Shown here piece after piece: positions 1 to 8,149 of a stretch of 45,034 nt of DNA. Numbering within the stretch: position 1 is the stretch's first letter; the number at the start of each line of letters is the position of its first letter. Location of the stretch: positions 1 through 45,034 of the IMG/VR virus record IMGVR_UViG_3300020202_000112. The stretch is one strand, 5' to 3'. Under the pieces are notes generated by a model, which saw nothing but the letters and a program-made list of their open reading frames with translations, searched no databases and was not told where the DNA came from. Position numbers and translations under genes: made by a program. This DNA is from a virus.

Positions 1-1063
1 TACGACAGCGCGAAGACCAGGGCGAGCGGGCATTGAACAGCGCATTAATGGCCTTGTTTGGATTGCCAGCAACCACGTCCTGCGGGCCAAGGCGCAGCAT
101 GAAATCGTCCAGCTTGTCTACAATGATACCAGCAAGGCGGCGCTCGTCGGGCTCTACGCTCTTGCCGACACTCTGGGTCACACGGCGTAGAACCTCAAGT
201 TCGCGCAAAGAGACTGGCCCACCCTCCACTTCAACAAGGCGCTGTAATGCGCTCGCGGCCTTGGGGTGAATACGGTAGTCAAGCCCTTCTCGTTGCGCAG
301 TCTGCAAAATGTCCTGCACAGCATTGGAATAGGACGGCTGAGAGACCACCAGCCCGGACTGGTCCGCTTCCTTGTATGCCTGATTTGCCGATCGGCGGAT
401 GGCATCCATGGAGGGAGCGGTGTTCTTCGGGCGGGTGACGGCATTGACCGTCTTGCCGATGACCTTGCCGACCACTGGAGCGCCGGCCCCAAACGCAGCG
501 CCAAATTTGCCGCCGCTCTTGGCCTTCTCTAGACGATCTTCCTGCCCCTGCCCTGAGCCATAGCCAGCGATGGCACCATACCCAGCGCCAACGCCTGCGC
601 CCTTGACGGCTTTTGTCGCGAGATTGCCACCCTTGAAAGCGAGACTAGCAGGCACCTTGCCCGTCATGAGCGCGCCGCCAACCTCTGCGCCAAGGGTCTG
701 GCCGGGGAATTGCTGGCGCGAGGCGTCCAGTTTGGCGCGCTGTTGCGCAAGAGCCTGGTCGTAGTTTTCACCTATGCTTGTCGGGCCCTCTCCAGTGATG
801 AGATTTTTCGCGGCATGCAGCGGCGCACTGGCGCCCGCCACGATTTCATCGCCAAAGCCAAGCAACGCGCCTTCCAGAACGGCAGGGCCCGGGTCATCAG
901 CACGAACGCGCGAGCCTGGAGCCTTGTCGCCCTTCGCGCCAATATTCGGCGTCTGCACATCGGCGCTCATTTCAGGTGGCTGTTGCTGTGCCTGGGCCAT
1001 ACGCATGCGCGCATTGGCCATGGCAATCGCCTTCTGCTTCTCAAGGCTTAGTTCTGTTGCCAC
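1..1063 (-). CDS. Probable internal virion / DNA-ejection protein, N-terminal part (crosses the window junction)
   Basis: An open frame runs leftward from a GTG at 1061-1063 to the window edge without a stop. On the circular molecule it continues at 45034 and ends at 44355, for about 531 residues. The GTG lies inside the last codons of the preceding virion gene (16 nt overlap) and follows an AGAGAGGG ribosome site. The protein begins MATELSLEKQKAIAMAN, has Ala/Gly-rich stretches (LGAEVGGALMTGK; GAGVGAGYGAIAGYGSG) around residues 110-160 that could act as amphipathic or membrane-active segments, then a charged helical region. No catalytic motif was found. Its place at the end of the virion operon, after two other low-complexity virion proteins, suggests an ejection or internal protein of a podovirus particle. 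That role is inference. The family was not recognised. Confidence 0.7.
   Translation of the reverse strand, partial: MATELSLEKQKAIAMANARMRMAQAQQQPPEMSADVQTPNIGAKGDKAPGSRVRADDPGPAVLEGALLGFGDEIVAGASAPLHAAKNLITGEGPTSIGENYDQALAQQRAKLDASRQQFPGQTLGAEVGGALMTGKVPASLAFKGGNLATKAVKGAGVGAGYGAIAGYGSGQGQEDRLEKAKSGGKFGAAFGAGAPVVGKVIGKTVNAVTRPKNTAPSMDAIRRSANQAYKEADQSGLVVSQPSYSNAVQDILQTAQREGLDYRIHPKAASALQRLVEVEGGPVSLRELEVLRRVTQSVGKSVEPDERRLAGIIVDKLDDFMLRLGPQDVVAGNPNKAINALFNARSPWSSRCR
22..147. repeat. 126-bp exact overlap, left copy
   Basis: Positions 22-147 are identical to 44909-45034. The repeat lies inside a coding frame that is in phase on both sides, so it is most simply the overlap left by circular closure of an assembly. 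Positions 1-21, outside the repeat, do not match 44888-44908. They encode a diverged version of the same protein stretch (SPWSSRCR against SQWSKLKK). Confidence 0.9.
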
Positions 1064-2226
1064 AGCGCCCTCTCTTCGGGTGTCATGTGCTCCCAGACGT
1101 TCGGGTCAACATCGGGTGGAGCGGTCTCCGCACCTCCCGGCATTGGAGCATAAGAACCGCCCGCCTCATTGGCTTGGGCAATCTTGTTGTCCACTATGGT
1201 CTTCATCATCTGGCGTAGATTGCCAGAGGAGGCCTTAGCGCGGCTGGCGGGGTCAGCACCTTCCGCTCCGAAGAGCTGCCCCGCCATTGCGCCCCAATTG
1301 TCAGGATTAAGCCCGCTCGGGTCATAGAGCATCTGATTCATAAGATCGAGGTCAGGCCCGTTGAGGACGCCCAAGTTATACAGCTCCTTCAGCTGAAGTT
1401 GGATGTTTCGGCGCTTCTGCGCAACAGCGTCAGTCTCTTGACCGGGCACGAACGTATAGCCGGACCGCTCAACCAATTTCTCATAGTCCGCCAATTCCTT
1501 GTCGAGCGTGGCATAGGATTGCTTGGCCTTGATCACGTCGCCTTGAATAGCAGCCGGGACAGTCTGCTGTTTCGAGCCCGCTGCGCCGAGATCCTGGCCC
1601 AAAGTGCCGGTTTCAGGATCAAAGGCATAAATGCGACCGTTCACCTCGCGGGTCTGGAACGGCGTCTTGCCCTTCGCGTTGAATAGGGCCGTCATCGCCT
1701 TTTCAGGATCGCCAGCGCCTAGCCAATACTGCGCCTGAAACCTCTGGGCCGGAGAAAACTCCATACCGGGCTGTCCACCGCCACCAGCCTGCGCAGGCGC
1801 GAATGTCGGAGGGGTGTCCGGTGTTGCTCCTGGCTGGTTCGGCAATGGCCCCATTGCTTCCATTGGCGCAGCACCAGGCATTCCGCCGCCCTGCAAAAGC
1901 GCCTGAAGCTGAGCCGTCATTTTCTTGCGGTTCTCGCGCTCCTCTTGCGCGTCTTGCATCTGGCTTTGCACTTGCTGCGCCCACAACCGCTTGGTTGAGT
2001 TTTCCAGCCCCTGCTGCTTCATGTCGCGGAAGGCACCGCCAAGGGCCTGCATGGGCCTCTGATGCGAGTTGGCGAGCATGTTTGCGCCCAACTCGACATA
2101 GGGCATGCCTGATGCCATCTCCGGCGACATGCCGGGGGGAGGCGCCAGACCAAAGGGATTCTGCGCTTGTGTCAGAGCGCTATTAAACCCCTGCCCGGCT
2201 TGGCTGAGAAAATCATAGAGTCCCAT
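1048..2226 (-). CDS. Virion-associated protein, probable internal/ejection protein
   Basis: The predicted product has 392 residues and starts MGLYDFLSQAGQGF. Residues about 70-110 form a Gln/Glu/Lys-rich helical stretch, residues 110-155 a Pro/Gly/Ala linker, and the second half is helical and charged. No enzymatic motif, signal peptide or convincing membrane segment is visible. A short motif near the N-terminus (NPFGLAPPPGM) vaguely resembles the QPFGF-PPQL motif at the ends of two other proteins in this operon. The gene lies 10 nt after its upstream neighbour and overlaps the next gene by 16 nt, so it is translated within the late operon. The role is inferred from position among podovirus tail and ejection genes. 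Confidence 0.75.
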   Translation of the reverse strand: MGLYDFLSQAGQGFNSALTQAQNPFGLAPPPGMSPEMASGMPYVELGANMLANSHQRPMQALGGAFRDMKQQGLENSTKRLWAQQVQSQMQDAQEERENRKKMTAQLQALLQGGGMPGAAPMEAMGPLPNQPGATPDTPPTFAPAQAGGGGQPGMEFSPAQRFQAQYWLGAGDPEKAMTALFNAKGKTPFQTREVNGRIYAFDPETGTLGQDLGAAGSKQQTVPAAIQGDVIKAKQSYATLDKELADYEKLVERSGYTFVPGQETDAVAQKRRNIQLQLKELYNLGVLNGPDLDLMNQMLYDPSGLNPDNWGAMAGQLFGAEGADPASRAKASSGNLRQMMKTIVDNKIAQANEAGGSYAPMPGGAETAPPDVDPNVWEHMTPEERALWQQN

Positions 2227-2236
2227 CTATCGCCCC

Positions 2237-3103
2237 TTAGAAGATGCTGCCCAAGAGACCGAGCCCGCCGCCAAGCAGTGCGCCCGGCAGACCACCCACA
2301 CCAAAGCCAGCCAAGCCGCCGCCTAGCGCGGAGGTAAACAGGTTGGGACTTGCCGCCTTCTGTGTCGTCGTCTGCGAGCCCCCTACCGCACCATTGAGAA
2401 GCCCCAGGTTCTGGCTGATCCAGTTAAAGTCCTTGTTGGCGTTGTAGTTGTATTTGTCCACATTCGCATCAATGAGCGCTTGGTTGTGCTGATCAAAGCC
2501 CTGCCCGGCGAGGCCCAGATTATTGATGTCCATGTAGTCTTGGTTTGCGAGGTCATTTGCATAGAGACCCGCCTGGATCTGCCTCTGCCGCTCATCGCCA
2601 TAATTCTGGTAGGCCATGTTTGAGGTGATGTCGCCTACGGCGCGGGAGAGGTCGGTCGCTGCCCCCTGGCGCGCGTCAATCATGGAATTTGAGCCATAGC
2701 GGCCGGCAGCGGAAAATGTGCTGTCAAGTCCCGGCGCGATATTCTTCATGTAGTTGTCAATGACTGGACGCGTCGCTGCGTCCATAGCGCTGCGCAAATG
2801 CGGGTTGCTGTTGGGGTCTAGAAACTGGCCCGAGAGCGTGTTCTGCGCGCTTGTCTGCGCTGCTCGCGTGAGTGGAGACCCCGCCGTCGCCCGTTGCGCC
2901 ATAGCATCAAGCGCACCTGTGGTATAGCCCGACATCGGCGCCACGGTTTGTCCGGGATAATAACCGGGCGCACCTCTCTTGTAGAGAGTCGAGAGGTCTT
3001 GATAGCCACCCTTCAGATAGGGCTGGACGCCAGACCACGGCTCGCTTGTTGTGGTTTGCCTGGCGTCGTTATCGTCGCCGCCCTTGCCGCCACCGATGCT
3101 CAT
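2237..3103 (-). CDS. Virion-associated protein with glycine-rich C-terminus, probable ejection/tail protein
   Basis: A 288-residue product with an acidic, Gly-rich N-terminus (MSIGGGKGGDDND), a central helical region rich in Ala, Asn, Gln and Tyr, and a C-terminal Gly/Leu/Ala segment from about residue 255 (GALLGGGLGLLGSIF). That C-terminus could insert into or perforate a membrane, as expected for an ejected internal protein. The gene starts 1 nt after the stop of the acetyltransferase-like gene. Similar proteins sit beside P22 gp10-like genes in many alphaproteobacterial phages, but I do not know an experimentally assigned function. Confidence 0.72.
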   Translation of the reverse strand: MSIGGGKGGDDNDARQTTTSEPWSGVQPYLKGGYQDLSTLYKRGAPGYYPGQTVAPMSGYTTGALDAMAQRATAGSPLTRAAQTSAQNTLSGQFLDPNSNPHLRSAMDAATRPVIDNYMKNIAPGLDSTFSAAGRYGSNSMIDARQGAATDLSRAVGDITSNMAYQNYGDERQRQIQAGLYANDLANQDYMDINNLGLAGQGFDQHNQALIDANVDKYNYNANKDFNWISQNLGLLNGAVGGSQTTTQKAASPNLFTSALGGGLAGFGVGGLPGALLGGGLGLLGSIF

Positions 3104-3104
3104 C

Positions 3105-3608
3105 TCAGTGTTCCTTAAGATCGTAAACCATGATCAAGATGCCCTCTGGCGTCTTGCCGTATTCATCGAAGCCGAGAAGCCTCATCCATCCCTTGCGGCC
3201 ATAGCCCACTGCATGGGTGCAGCCGTTGGCGCGGCCCCATTCCTTCAGCAATCGCCAGATCGGGAATACCCAGCCCCGGAAGTCTCTCCCGCCAACCAGC
3301 GGTACTTCCATGAAGCGCTTGCCGGGATGCTCACGCGACGTCGTTACTTCAGTAAGGATCGCGCCGGCGCATTCGTGTTTTTCCACATCCCAAGCAATCC
3401 ACAATTGCGCCCGCTTTGCCAGGAGATCGGAGAACACTTGCCGCTTGCTCTTCGGCCTTCTGACCGGTACGCGATCAATCGCCTTCTTCAGCAGCGGCCA
3501 TGCCACTTCCCAGATCACCGGCACATTGCACTGGGGAACGCCCTCAACAATGAAATCAGGCAACGCGGTAATAGTCGGTTCCGTCGCTGCGATATTGGCG
3601 AAAGTCAT
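3105..3608 (-). CDS. GNAT-like phage protein
   Basis: Up to 167 residues. The second half (WRLLKEWGRANGCTHAVGYG then RKGWMRLLGFDEYGKT) resembles the end of a GNAT acetyltransferase fold, a type common in podovirus virion operons (T7 gp13 has a related fold). No clear acetyl-CoA loop (Q/RxxGxG/A) is visible, so it may be structural rather than enzymatic. The ATG at 3608 overlaps the upstream gene by 53 nt. A TTG at 3566 that overlaps the upstream stop would give a shorter and perhaps more natural start. The reading frame is well supported, the exact N-terminus is not. Confidence 0.65.
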   Translation of the reverse strand: MTFANIAATEPTITALPDFIVEGVPQCNVPVIWEVAWPLLKKAIDRVPVRRPKSKRQVFSDLLAKRAQLWIAWDVEKHECAGAILTEVTTSREHPGKRFMEVPLVGGRDFRGWVFPIWRLLKEWGRANGCTHAVGYGRKGWMRLLGFDEYGKTPEGILIMVYDLKEH

Positions 3609-3918
3609 ACTGTGTCGGCATCGAGGCTGTTACCGAGCCTTCGATGTTCCCTGATTCAGGATCAATGGTGAGCGTGTTCGCCCCTGCCGTCTTGCGCACA
3701 ATGGCAAAGGTGACGCCGATCGCCGTATCTGCGTTTGCGGCGGGCAGCGTGATCGTGACGTTGCCGCCCGATGTATCGACAAACCAGGTCTTGTTGCCCT
3801 GCCCGTCATACATGACCTGCTGACCGCCTTCGGTCGCGAAGATCACGCTACGATCAGCTATCTGCGCCTCAGTGCTGGGCCTGTTGTTTGCTGGGCGGCC
3901 CGTGAACACTCTGTCCAT
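3556..3918 (-). CDS. Small virion protein, probable tail-associated
   Basis: A 120-residue product with alternating beta-type sequence (GNVTITLPAANADTAIGVTF; NTLTIDPESGNIEG) and a C-terminal DGTDYYRVA. This sequence style is typical of short beta-rich tail or fibre-associated domains. Its ATG overlaps the stop of the gp10-like gene by one base (TGATG), so translation is coupled. It may be a small accessory of the tail hub. No specific family could be named with confidence. Confidence 0.7.
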   Translation of the reverse strand: MDRVFTGRPANNRPSTEAQIADRSVIFATEGGQQVMYDGQGNKTWFVDTSGGNVTITLPAANADTAIGVTFAIVRKTAGANTLTIDPESGNIEGSVTASMPTQYDFRQYRSDGTDYYRVA

Positions 3919-5378
3919 CAGCGCACACCCTCGCGCACAGCATCAACGTCAAAGCCAATTGCGCGTTCAAAGCCGCCAGATATGTCCATCCGCACCCGCT
4001 GGAAGCGGCCATTGGAGCGCACGGGGCATATGCCGCTACTGTTCATTGACGAAGCAGAGCCGTAGCTGACGGAATCAATCAGGCGGTCACGCTTGCCGAC
4101 ACGCGCCGTTATGGTGGTTGAGCTGTTGCCCTGGATCAGCGGCCTGATGGCCCTGACAAACGCCCGCGCATCCGGGAAAATCTGTGCCTCGCCTGTTATG
4201 AACGTGGCTGTCTTTGCATCTCCGTCAAAATTGATCTGCTGATGGTTGGTATTGAAAGCCGACAGAATAGATGCGCCGCCTGCCCATACTTCACTGTCGA
4301 GCGAGAATGGCAGCGCATCCAGGCTGCTTGAAATCGCATCCAGCCCTTCCAGGGTGTAGCCAGGCGACAGGCTGTAGAACACCAGCTCCACTGTCTGCTC
4401 AACCCTGCTCCAGCGGTTGGCAACCCATGAATAGAGCAGCATCCGGTCAGGCGTTCCGTCAGTCGAAGCAGTTGACGGGTAGGAGAACACATAAAGCTTG
4501 TTCTTGACGTCGATGACGGATGTGATGCGATGCTTGTATGAGACGTTCAGATCATCAATGAGAAAGCCATCGACCTTCTCATCCCCGATTGGAACGGAAG
4601 CGTTCCCGTCGAAGGCATAGAAGCCCTTCTCCGACAGATAGAAGGTGACATTCTGGAAGCGCGACACAGAACCCGAGGCAAAGCAGCCTATGCCCGGAAC
4701 AACTTGGTCGAAACGAAAAATCAGCGGCGAGCCCACATAGGACGCGCGCCAAACATCCTTGTCGGTCAAGATGGCCGCGAAGTCACCGCCTGTTATCCCC
4801 CTTACAACCGAACCGGAGCCCGGCAAGTCCTGAAAGTCAGACTGCTGCGTGACATTGGCTGTCCAGCGCAGCGGGTTGTTGATCTGGCACCATTGCACCC
4901 TGTTGGCGTTGCCGGAGATATTGCCGACCATAACGAAATCGCGCACGGTCGCGATGTGATGGGCGATCGGGGCGGAAGCGGATGCGCTCTGGTCGCGGAA
5001 GCGTGTCGATGAGCCCAGCGTGAACACCTGCATGGCGTCAGTGCCATTGACGCCCAAGAAGGTGTTGCCGAAGGTCTCGAACTCCCAATGTTTCTCGACC
5101 GGCATGGTATAGGTTGCCGTTCGGGTGACATTGGTCCAAGTGGCAGCGCTCTCCTTGTAGAGGTTGGTAAGCGTTCCGGCGAAGGTGTGAACCGTCGCCA
5201 TTGTGTCAAGCGTCGATCGCGCCCCAACGACCCGATCTGAAATGGATGAGGAGTATGCCGTTGCTCCCGAGAAGGGGCCATAGGAGCCCCTGTACGGTAT
5301 GCAGTTAAGCGCCTCCTCCAGCTCGCCATTCATCAGGTCCGGCGTGTCCGGCTTAAGCTCTCCCAGCAATATGCGCAT
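3918..5378 (-). CDS. P22 gp10-like packaged-DNA stabilisation / tail hub protein
   Basis: A 486-residue product. The N-terminus (MRILLGELKPDTPDL, then ALNCIPYRGSYGPF) matches the start typical of the P22 gp10-like family, whose members plug the portal-adaptor channel after packaging and form part of the short tail hub. The body is beta-rich with repeated short strands (about residues 60-300), as expected for the propeller-like hub of that family. It lies directly downstream of the hydrolase gene and upstream of small tail genes, in the usual P22-like order. Assignment is by recognition of the N-terminal pattern and by context, not by alignment. Confidence 0.82.
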   Translation of the reverse strand: MRILLGELKPDTPDLMNGELEEALNCIPYRGSYGPFSGATAYSSSISDRVVGARSTLDTMATVHTFAGTLTNLYKESAATWTNVTRTATYTMPVEKHWEFETFGNTFLGVNGTDAMQVFTLGSSTRFRDQSASASAPIAHHIATVRDFVMVGNISGNANRVQWCQINNPLRWTANVTQQSDFQDLPGSGSVVRGITGGDFAAILTDKDVWRASYVGSPLIFRFDQVVPGIGCFASGSVSRFQNVTFYLSEKGFYAFDGNASVPIGDEKVDGFLIDDLNVSYKHRITSVIDVKNKLYVFSYPSTASTDGTPDRMLLYSWVANRWSRVEQTVELVFYSLSPGYTLEGLDAISSSLDALPFSLDSEVWAGGASILSAFNTNHQQINFDGDAKTATFITGEAQIFPDARAFVRAIRPLIQGNSSTTITARVGKRDRLIDSVSYGSASSMNSSGICPVRSNGRFQRVRMDISGGFERAIGFDVDAVREGVR

Positions 5379-5381
5379 GGC

Positions 5382-7763
5382 TCAGGCCCATGAGCCCCAG
5401 AGGAAGGGCGGCGCAGTTCGCTGGGCGAGCTGCGGAGGAGCAAAGCCGAAGGGCTGCTGTGACGGCGGCGTGGTCTCCCAAGGCAGCTTTCCGACTGCGG
5501 TTTCCTCTGACTTCTTGTCGTCGCGGCGCTTGCCGGTGCCATTGTTGCGCCCGGCAAAAGCCATGCGGTCGCTGGCATTGTCCCTTGTTGCTTGGTGCCG
5601 GGCTCTAGCGGCCATCGTGGCGGGGCTGGGCGGCACAAGGTACGGCGCCCAATCGAATGCCTGCTGTAGCTTTCTCTTTGTCTCGGGAGATAACGGCTCA
5701 GTGATGCCGGGTATGGACGGCAAGCTTGGGATAGACCAACCGCGAGAAGGAGGTGCTTGTGCAACCGTAGTCGGCGCTTGCGGTGCCTGAATGCTGCTGA
5801 GCGGGTCATATTCCGCTACGCGCTCCATCGGATCTTCTTCGGGCTGCGCTGTTGCGAGCCCATCCGCAGGAAGGCCGGAAGCCTGTCCTGCATAAGGCCC
5901 TTCACGCGCTGCTATCGGACCCACGAAACCGTTATTGGTCGGGACTTGAATGCCCGAGAGCGGGTCATAGCTGCCCGGCCCAGGCGGGCCGCCGTAGCCG
6001 GTCGGATTTGGCAATCCCTCTCTCGCTAGGCCCGGATTGAACGACATGCCGGTTGATTGCCAGCCGACAGGCCCGGTCGGGGCATAATTCGTGTCATATG
6101 GGTTGCGAGCGATCTCCTGGCTGACGTCCCATGAGGAAAGCGCCTCATTGGATTCAGGCAGCCGGTCCTGCATCTTGCCCGCCTGTAGCGTCCCCGCCAC
6201 GGCAGCCATTGGGCTCTGATAGCCTGCCATGCCCATCGCGGATGGAGCTTGGGGCATGCCAGAAAGGCCAGTCATCGGGCTTTGATACCCGCTCATATTC
6301 ATGTTGGACGGGGCTTGCGGCATCCCGGTTAGACCGGCCATGGGGCTGTTATAGCCGGCCATGTTCATGTTGGGCTGGGCAGCCGGAAAGCCCGTAGGCG
6401 CTTGCGGTTCAGGCCGTGCCGGCGTCAGGCTTGCCATGCCGCCGAGAAAGCCGTTGACTTGCTCGCGCGGAGTCGGGATCTCGCTTGCTCCCATTTGCGG
6501 CTGTTGTGCTTGGAGGGCGGCGATGCGTGATGCCAGATCACCAGCGTTGGCAAGTGCAGGCATTTGAGGATTGGCTGGTGTGAGTGTTCCAAAGCCGCCT
6601 GGCGAGCCGAGCACCTGATTGCGAGCGGCCGCAACTGTGCTCCCCATAAAGTCCGGGTTGCTGAAGCTGTGCGCCCCATAGGGCGTGGCTCCAGTGCGTC
6701 CCCATGAAGGGTTGGCAATATCGGGATTGTGGTAGTGCGTAGCGTTCTGGACGGCCTCTGGCGCATTTTGCAGACTGCCGTAGGGCGACATGCCAGAGGC
6801 AACTGCCGCCAGAGCGTCGGCATATCCGGGCGTCCCCGGCCTTGCGTTTATGTAGCCTGCGTTTCTTACGCTTGGCACCCGAATGCCATTGGCATCATAG
6901 GCCGCCAGCATCCCCATCGGATCGGTCGTGTATTGCGCATCGCGAAAGGCGGGATTAGCCGCCGCAAGATCCATGCGATTGAACATGGAGCGGGCGGCGG
7001 CGGCTTGCTGGTCGGGCGGAAGCCCGCCGACCTCGCCCACCATCGTCTTTGCCATCTGGTGCAGGGCAGCGACGGTCCGCGTGGGATCGAGCCCGTAACG
7101 CTCTGCCATAGCGAGACCAAGCGAAGTGGCCGTTCGCTGAGCCGCTTGCGGCGTCGAGAGACCGCCTGGTCTTGTGCCTTGGGTTACGCCAGGGCCACGC
7201 GATACTGCCCTTGCTTGGGCAGCAAGCGACTCTGGCGAACGGCCAGACATATAATTGCCGCCCATGCGGGCCGCGTTGCGGGCGTTGGCCTGCGCGACTG
7301 CCGCCGCAGCCATAGCACCAGCATTAAGCCCGCCCTTCGGCGTTCCCTTCGGGCCGGAATACCCGCCATTGCTGCTTGTCTTGCCCCCAGACGCCGCTGC
7401 TGCGGCTCTGGCAGCATTATTCAGGCCGCCTGCCGGTGTGCCTTTTGGCCCCGAATAGCCGCCCTTGCTGGTATTGCCAGTGGTGCTACCGCCCTTCACA
7501 CCTCCGGTTTGGCTGGAGGCAGCACCCATCTTTCCCGATGAGACGCCCGCGCCACCCTTGGAGGTATTGCCAGTGGATGCACTGGCGCCACCCTTCACCC
7601 CGCCAGTCTGTGACGAGCTGGCGCCCATTTTGCCGCCGCTAGATTGGCTGCCTTGATTTTGCGAGCCGCTTGGGGTGCCGCTCTTCGCCGCTGCCGACTT
7701 CGCCGCAGCTGAAGAGCCGGCCGGTTTCCCGCCTGCCATCTGGTCAGCTTTATCGAGGGCCAT
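5382..7763 (-). CDS. Repeat-rich virion protein with SleB-like cell-wall hydrolase domain
   Basis: A 793-residue product in four parts. Residues about 40-150 are Gly/Ser/Lys repeats (GKMGA-SSQTGGVKGG-GNTSKGG, twice; SGPKGTPxGGLN, twice). Residues about 225-376 look like the SleB hydrolase fold: a Glu in MVGEVGG (E244) at the place of the catalytic Glu, then ATHYHNPDIANPSW and GAHSF, which match the conserved C-terminal signature. Residues 465-529 are three 22-residue repeats. The last 34 residues carry the LPWET...QPFGF.PPQL.QR motif shared with the protein at 8778-9101. A likely role is local peptidoglycan cleavage during DNA entry. The gene starts after AAGGTG and is separated from its upstream neighbour by a plus-strand cassette. 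Confidence 0.82.
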   Translation of the reverse strand: MALDKADQMAGGKPAGSSAAAKSAAAKSGTPSGSQNQGSQSSGGKMGASSSQTGGVKGGASASTGNTSKGGAGVSSGKMGAASSQTGGVKGGSTTGNTSKGGYSGPKGTPAGGLNNAARAAAAASGGKTSSNGGYSGPKGTPKGGLNAGAMAAAAVAQANARNAARMGGNYMSGRSPESLAAQARAVSRGPGVTQGTRPGGLSTPQAAQRTATSLGLAMAERYGLDPTRTVAALHQMAKTMVGEVGGLPPDQQAAAARSMFNRMDLAAANPAFRDAQYTTDPMGMLAAYDANGIRVPSVRNAGYINARPGTPGYADALAAVASGMSPYGSLQNAPEAVQNATHYHNPDIANPSWGRTGATPYGAHSFSNPDFMGSTVAAARNQVLGSPGGFGTLTPANPQMPALANAGDLASRIAALQAQQPQMGASEIPTPREQVNGFLGGMASLTPARPEPQAPTGFPAAQPNMNMAGYNSPMAGLTGMPQAPSNMNMSGYQSPMTGLSGMPQAPSAMGMAGYQSPMAAVAGTLQAGKMQDRLPESNEALSSWDVSQEIARNPYDTNYAPTGPVGWQSTGMSFNPGLAREGLPNPTGYGGPPGPGSYDPLSGIQVPTNNGFVGPIAAREGPYAGQASGLPADGLATAQPEEDPMERVAEYDPLSSIQAPQAPTTVAQAPPSRGWSIPSLPSIPGITEPLSPETKRKLQQAFDWAPYLVPPSPATMAARARHQATRDNASDRMAFAGRNNGTGKRRDDKKSEETAVGKLPWETTPPSQQPFGFAPPQLAQRTAPPFLWGSWA
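6177..6371 (-). repeat. Three 22-residue in-frame repeats
   Basis: Residues 465-529 of the hydrolase protein contain three tandem units of the form xMxMxGYxSPMxxLxGMPQAPS. The units are about 66 bp and have drifted at the DNA level while keeping the protein pattern, which suggests selection on a flexible spacer. Copy number could vary between relatives. Confidence 0.85.
7320..7637 (-). repeat. Glycine/serine/lysine-rich in-frame repeats
   Basis: Two copies each of a GKMGA-SSQTGGVKGG-GNTSKGG unit and of a SGPKGTPxGGLN unit encode a low-complexity N-terminal arm of the hydrolase protein (residues about 43-148). A disordered, positively charged arm fits packing with DNA inside the capsid, but that is inference. 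Confidence 0.8.
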
Positions 7764-7810
7764 GCTTTGTTCACCTTGAAAAAGTCACAGTCAGAGGCAA
7801 TCTCTTGCCC

Positions 7811-8149
7811 ATGCGGAAAGTGTTGATAGCTTTGGCTTTGGTGTGCAGTGCGACGAGTGCGGCTGCGGTCCCGGCCCCCCAATATTGCTCGGGGAAGGAT
7901 TCGCGGCTCACTTACTCGGACGATGGATTGACGATGCTTATCCGTACCGGCTCACGGACAGAGCGGTTTACGATGTTTGGCTCAGTCGGTAGCGGTCTGA
8001 ACGGCACCGTGTTCAAAACCCGCAGCGGCGGCCAGGAAGTATTGCGCTATGCGACGGTGGTAATCGACTCCAACCCGGGCCACGAAGTCAAACAAGACGT
8101 TCTGATCTTCCGCGACCGCGTATTCTGGCCCTGCTCTAAAACGAAGTAG
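7811..8149 (+). CDS. Secreted small protein, probable moron
   Basis: A 112-residue product on the strand opposite the surrounding late operon. It begins with a clear Sec signal peptide (MRKVLIALALVCSATSAAA, cleavage likely near AVPAPQYC). The mature part has two cysteines (PQYC and FWPC) that could form one disulfide, and beta-type sequence between them. The gene overlaps the end of the minus-strand adaptor gene by 14 nt and lies 47 bp from the divergent start of the hydrolase gene. A TTGAAA element with a poor -10 lies upstream. Insertion between late genes, reverse orientation and a secreted product fit a moron expressed in the lysogen, for example for envelope change or superinfection exclusion. 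The family was not recognised. Confidence 0.72.
   Translation: MRKVLIALALVCSATSAAAVPAPQYCSGKDSRLTYSDDGLTMLIRTGSRTERFTMFGSVGSGLNGTVFKTRSGGQEVLRYATVVIDSNPGHEVKQDVLIFRDRVFWPCSKTK

Noticed and set aside
22-147. True direct terminal repeats of a linear virion genome
   Set aside because: The repeat lies within one continuous gene and is short, so assembly overlap of a circular or permuted genome is simpler. Not fully excluded.
178-504. 108-residue minus-strand frame
   Set aside because: Shadow within the gene that crosses the junction, which is in another frame of the same strand and continuous.
3051-3671. 206-residue plus-strand frame
   Set aside because: Opposite to the GNAT-like and neighbouring virion genes and without recognisable features.
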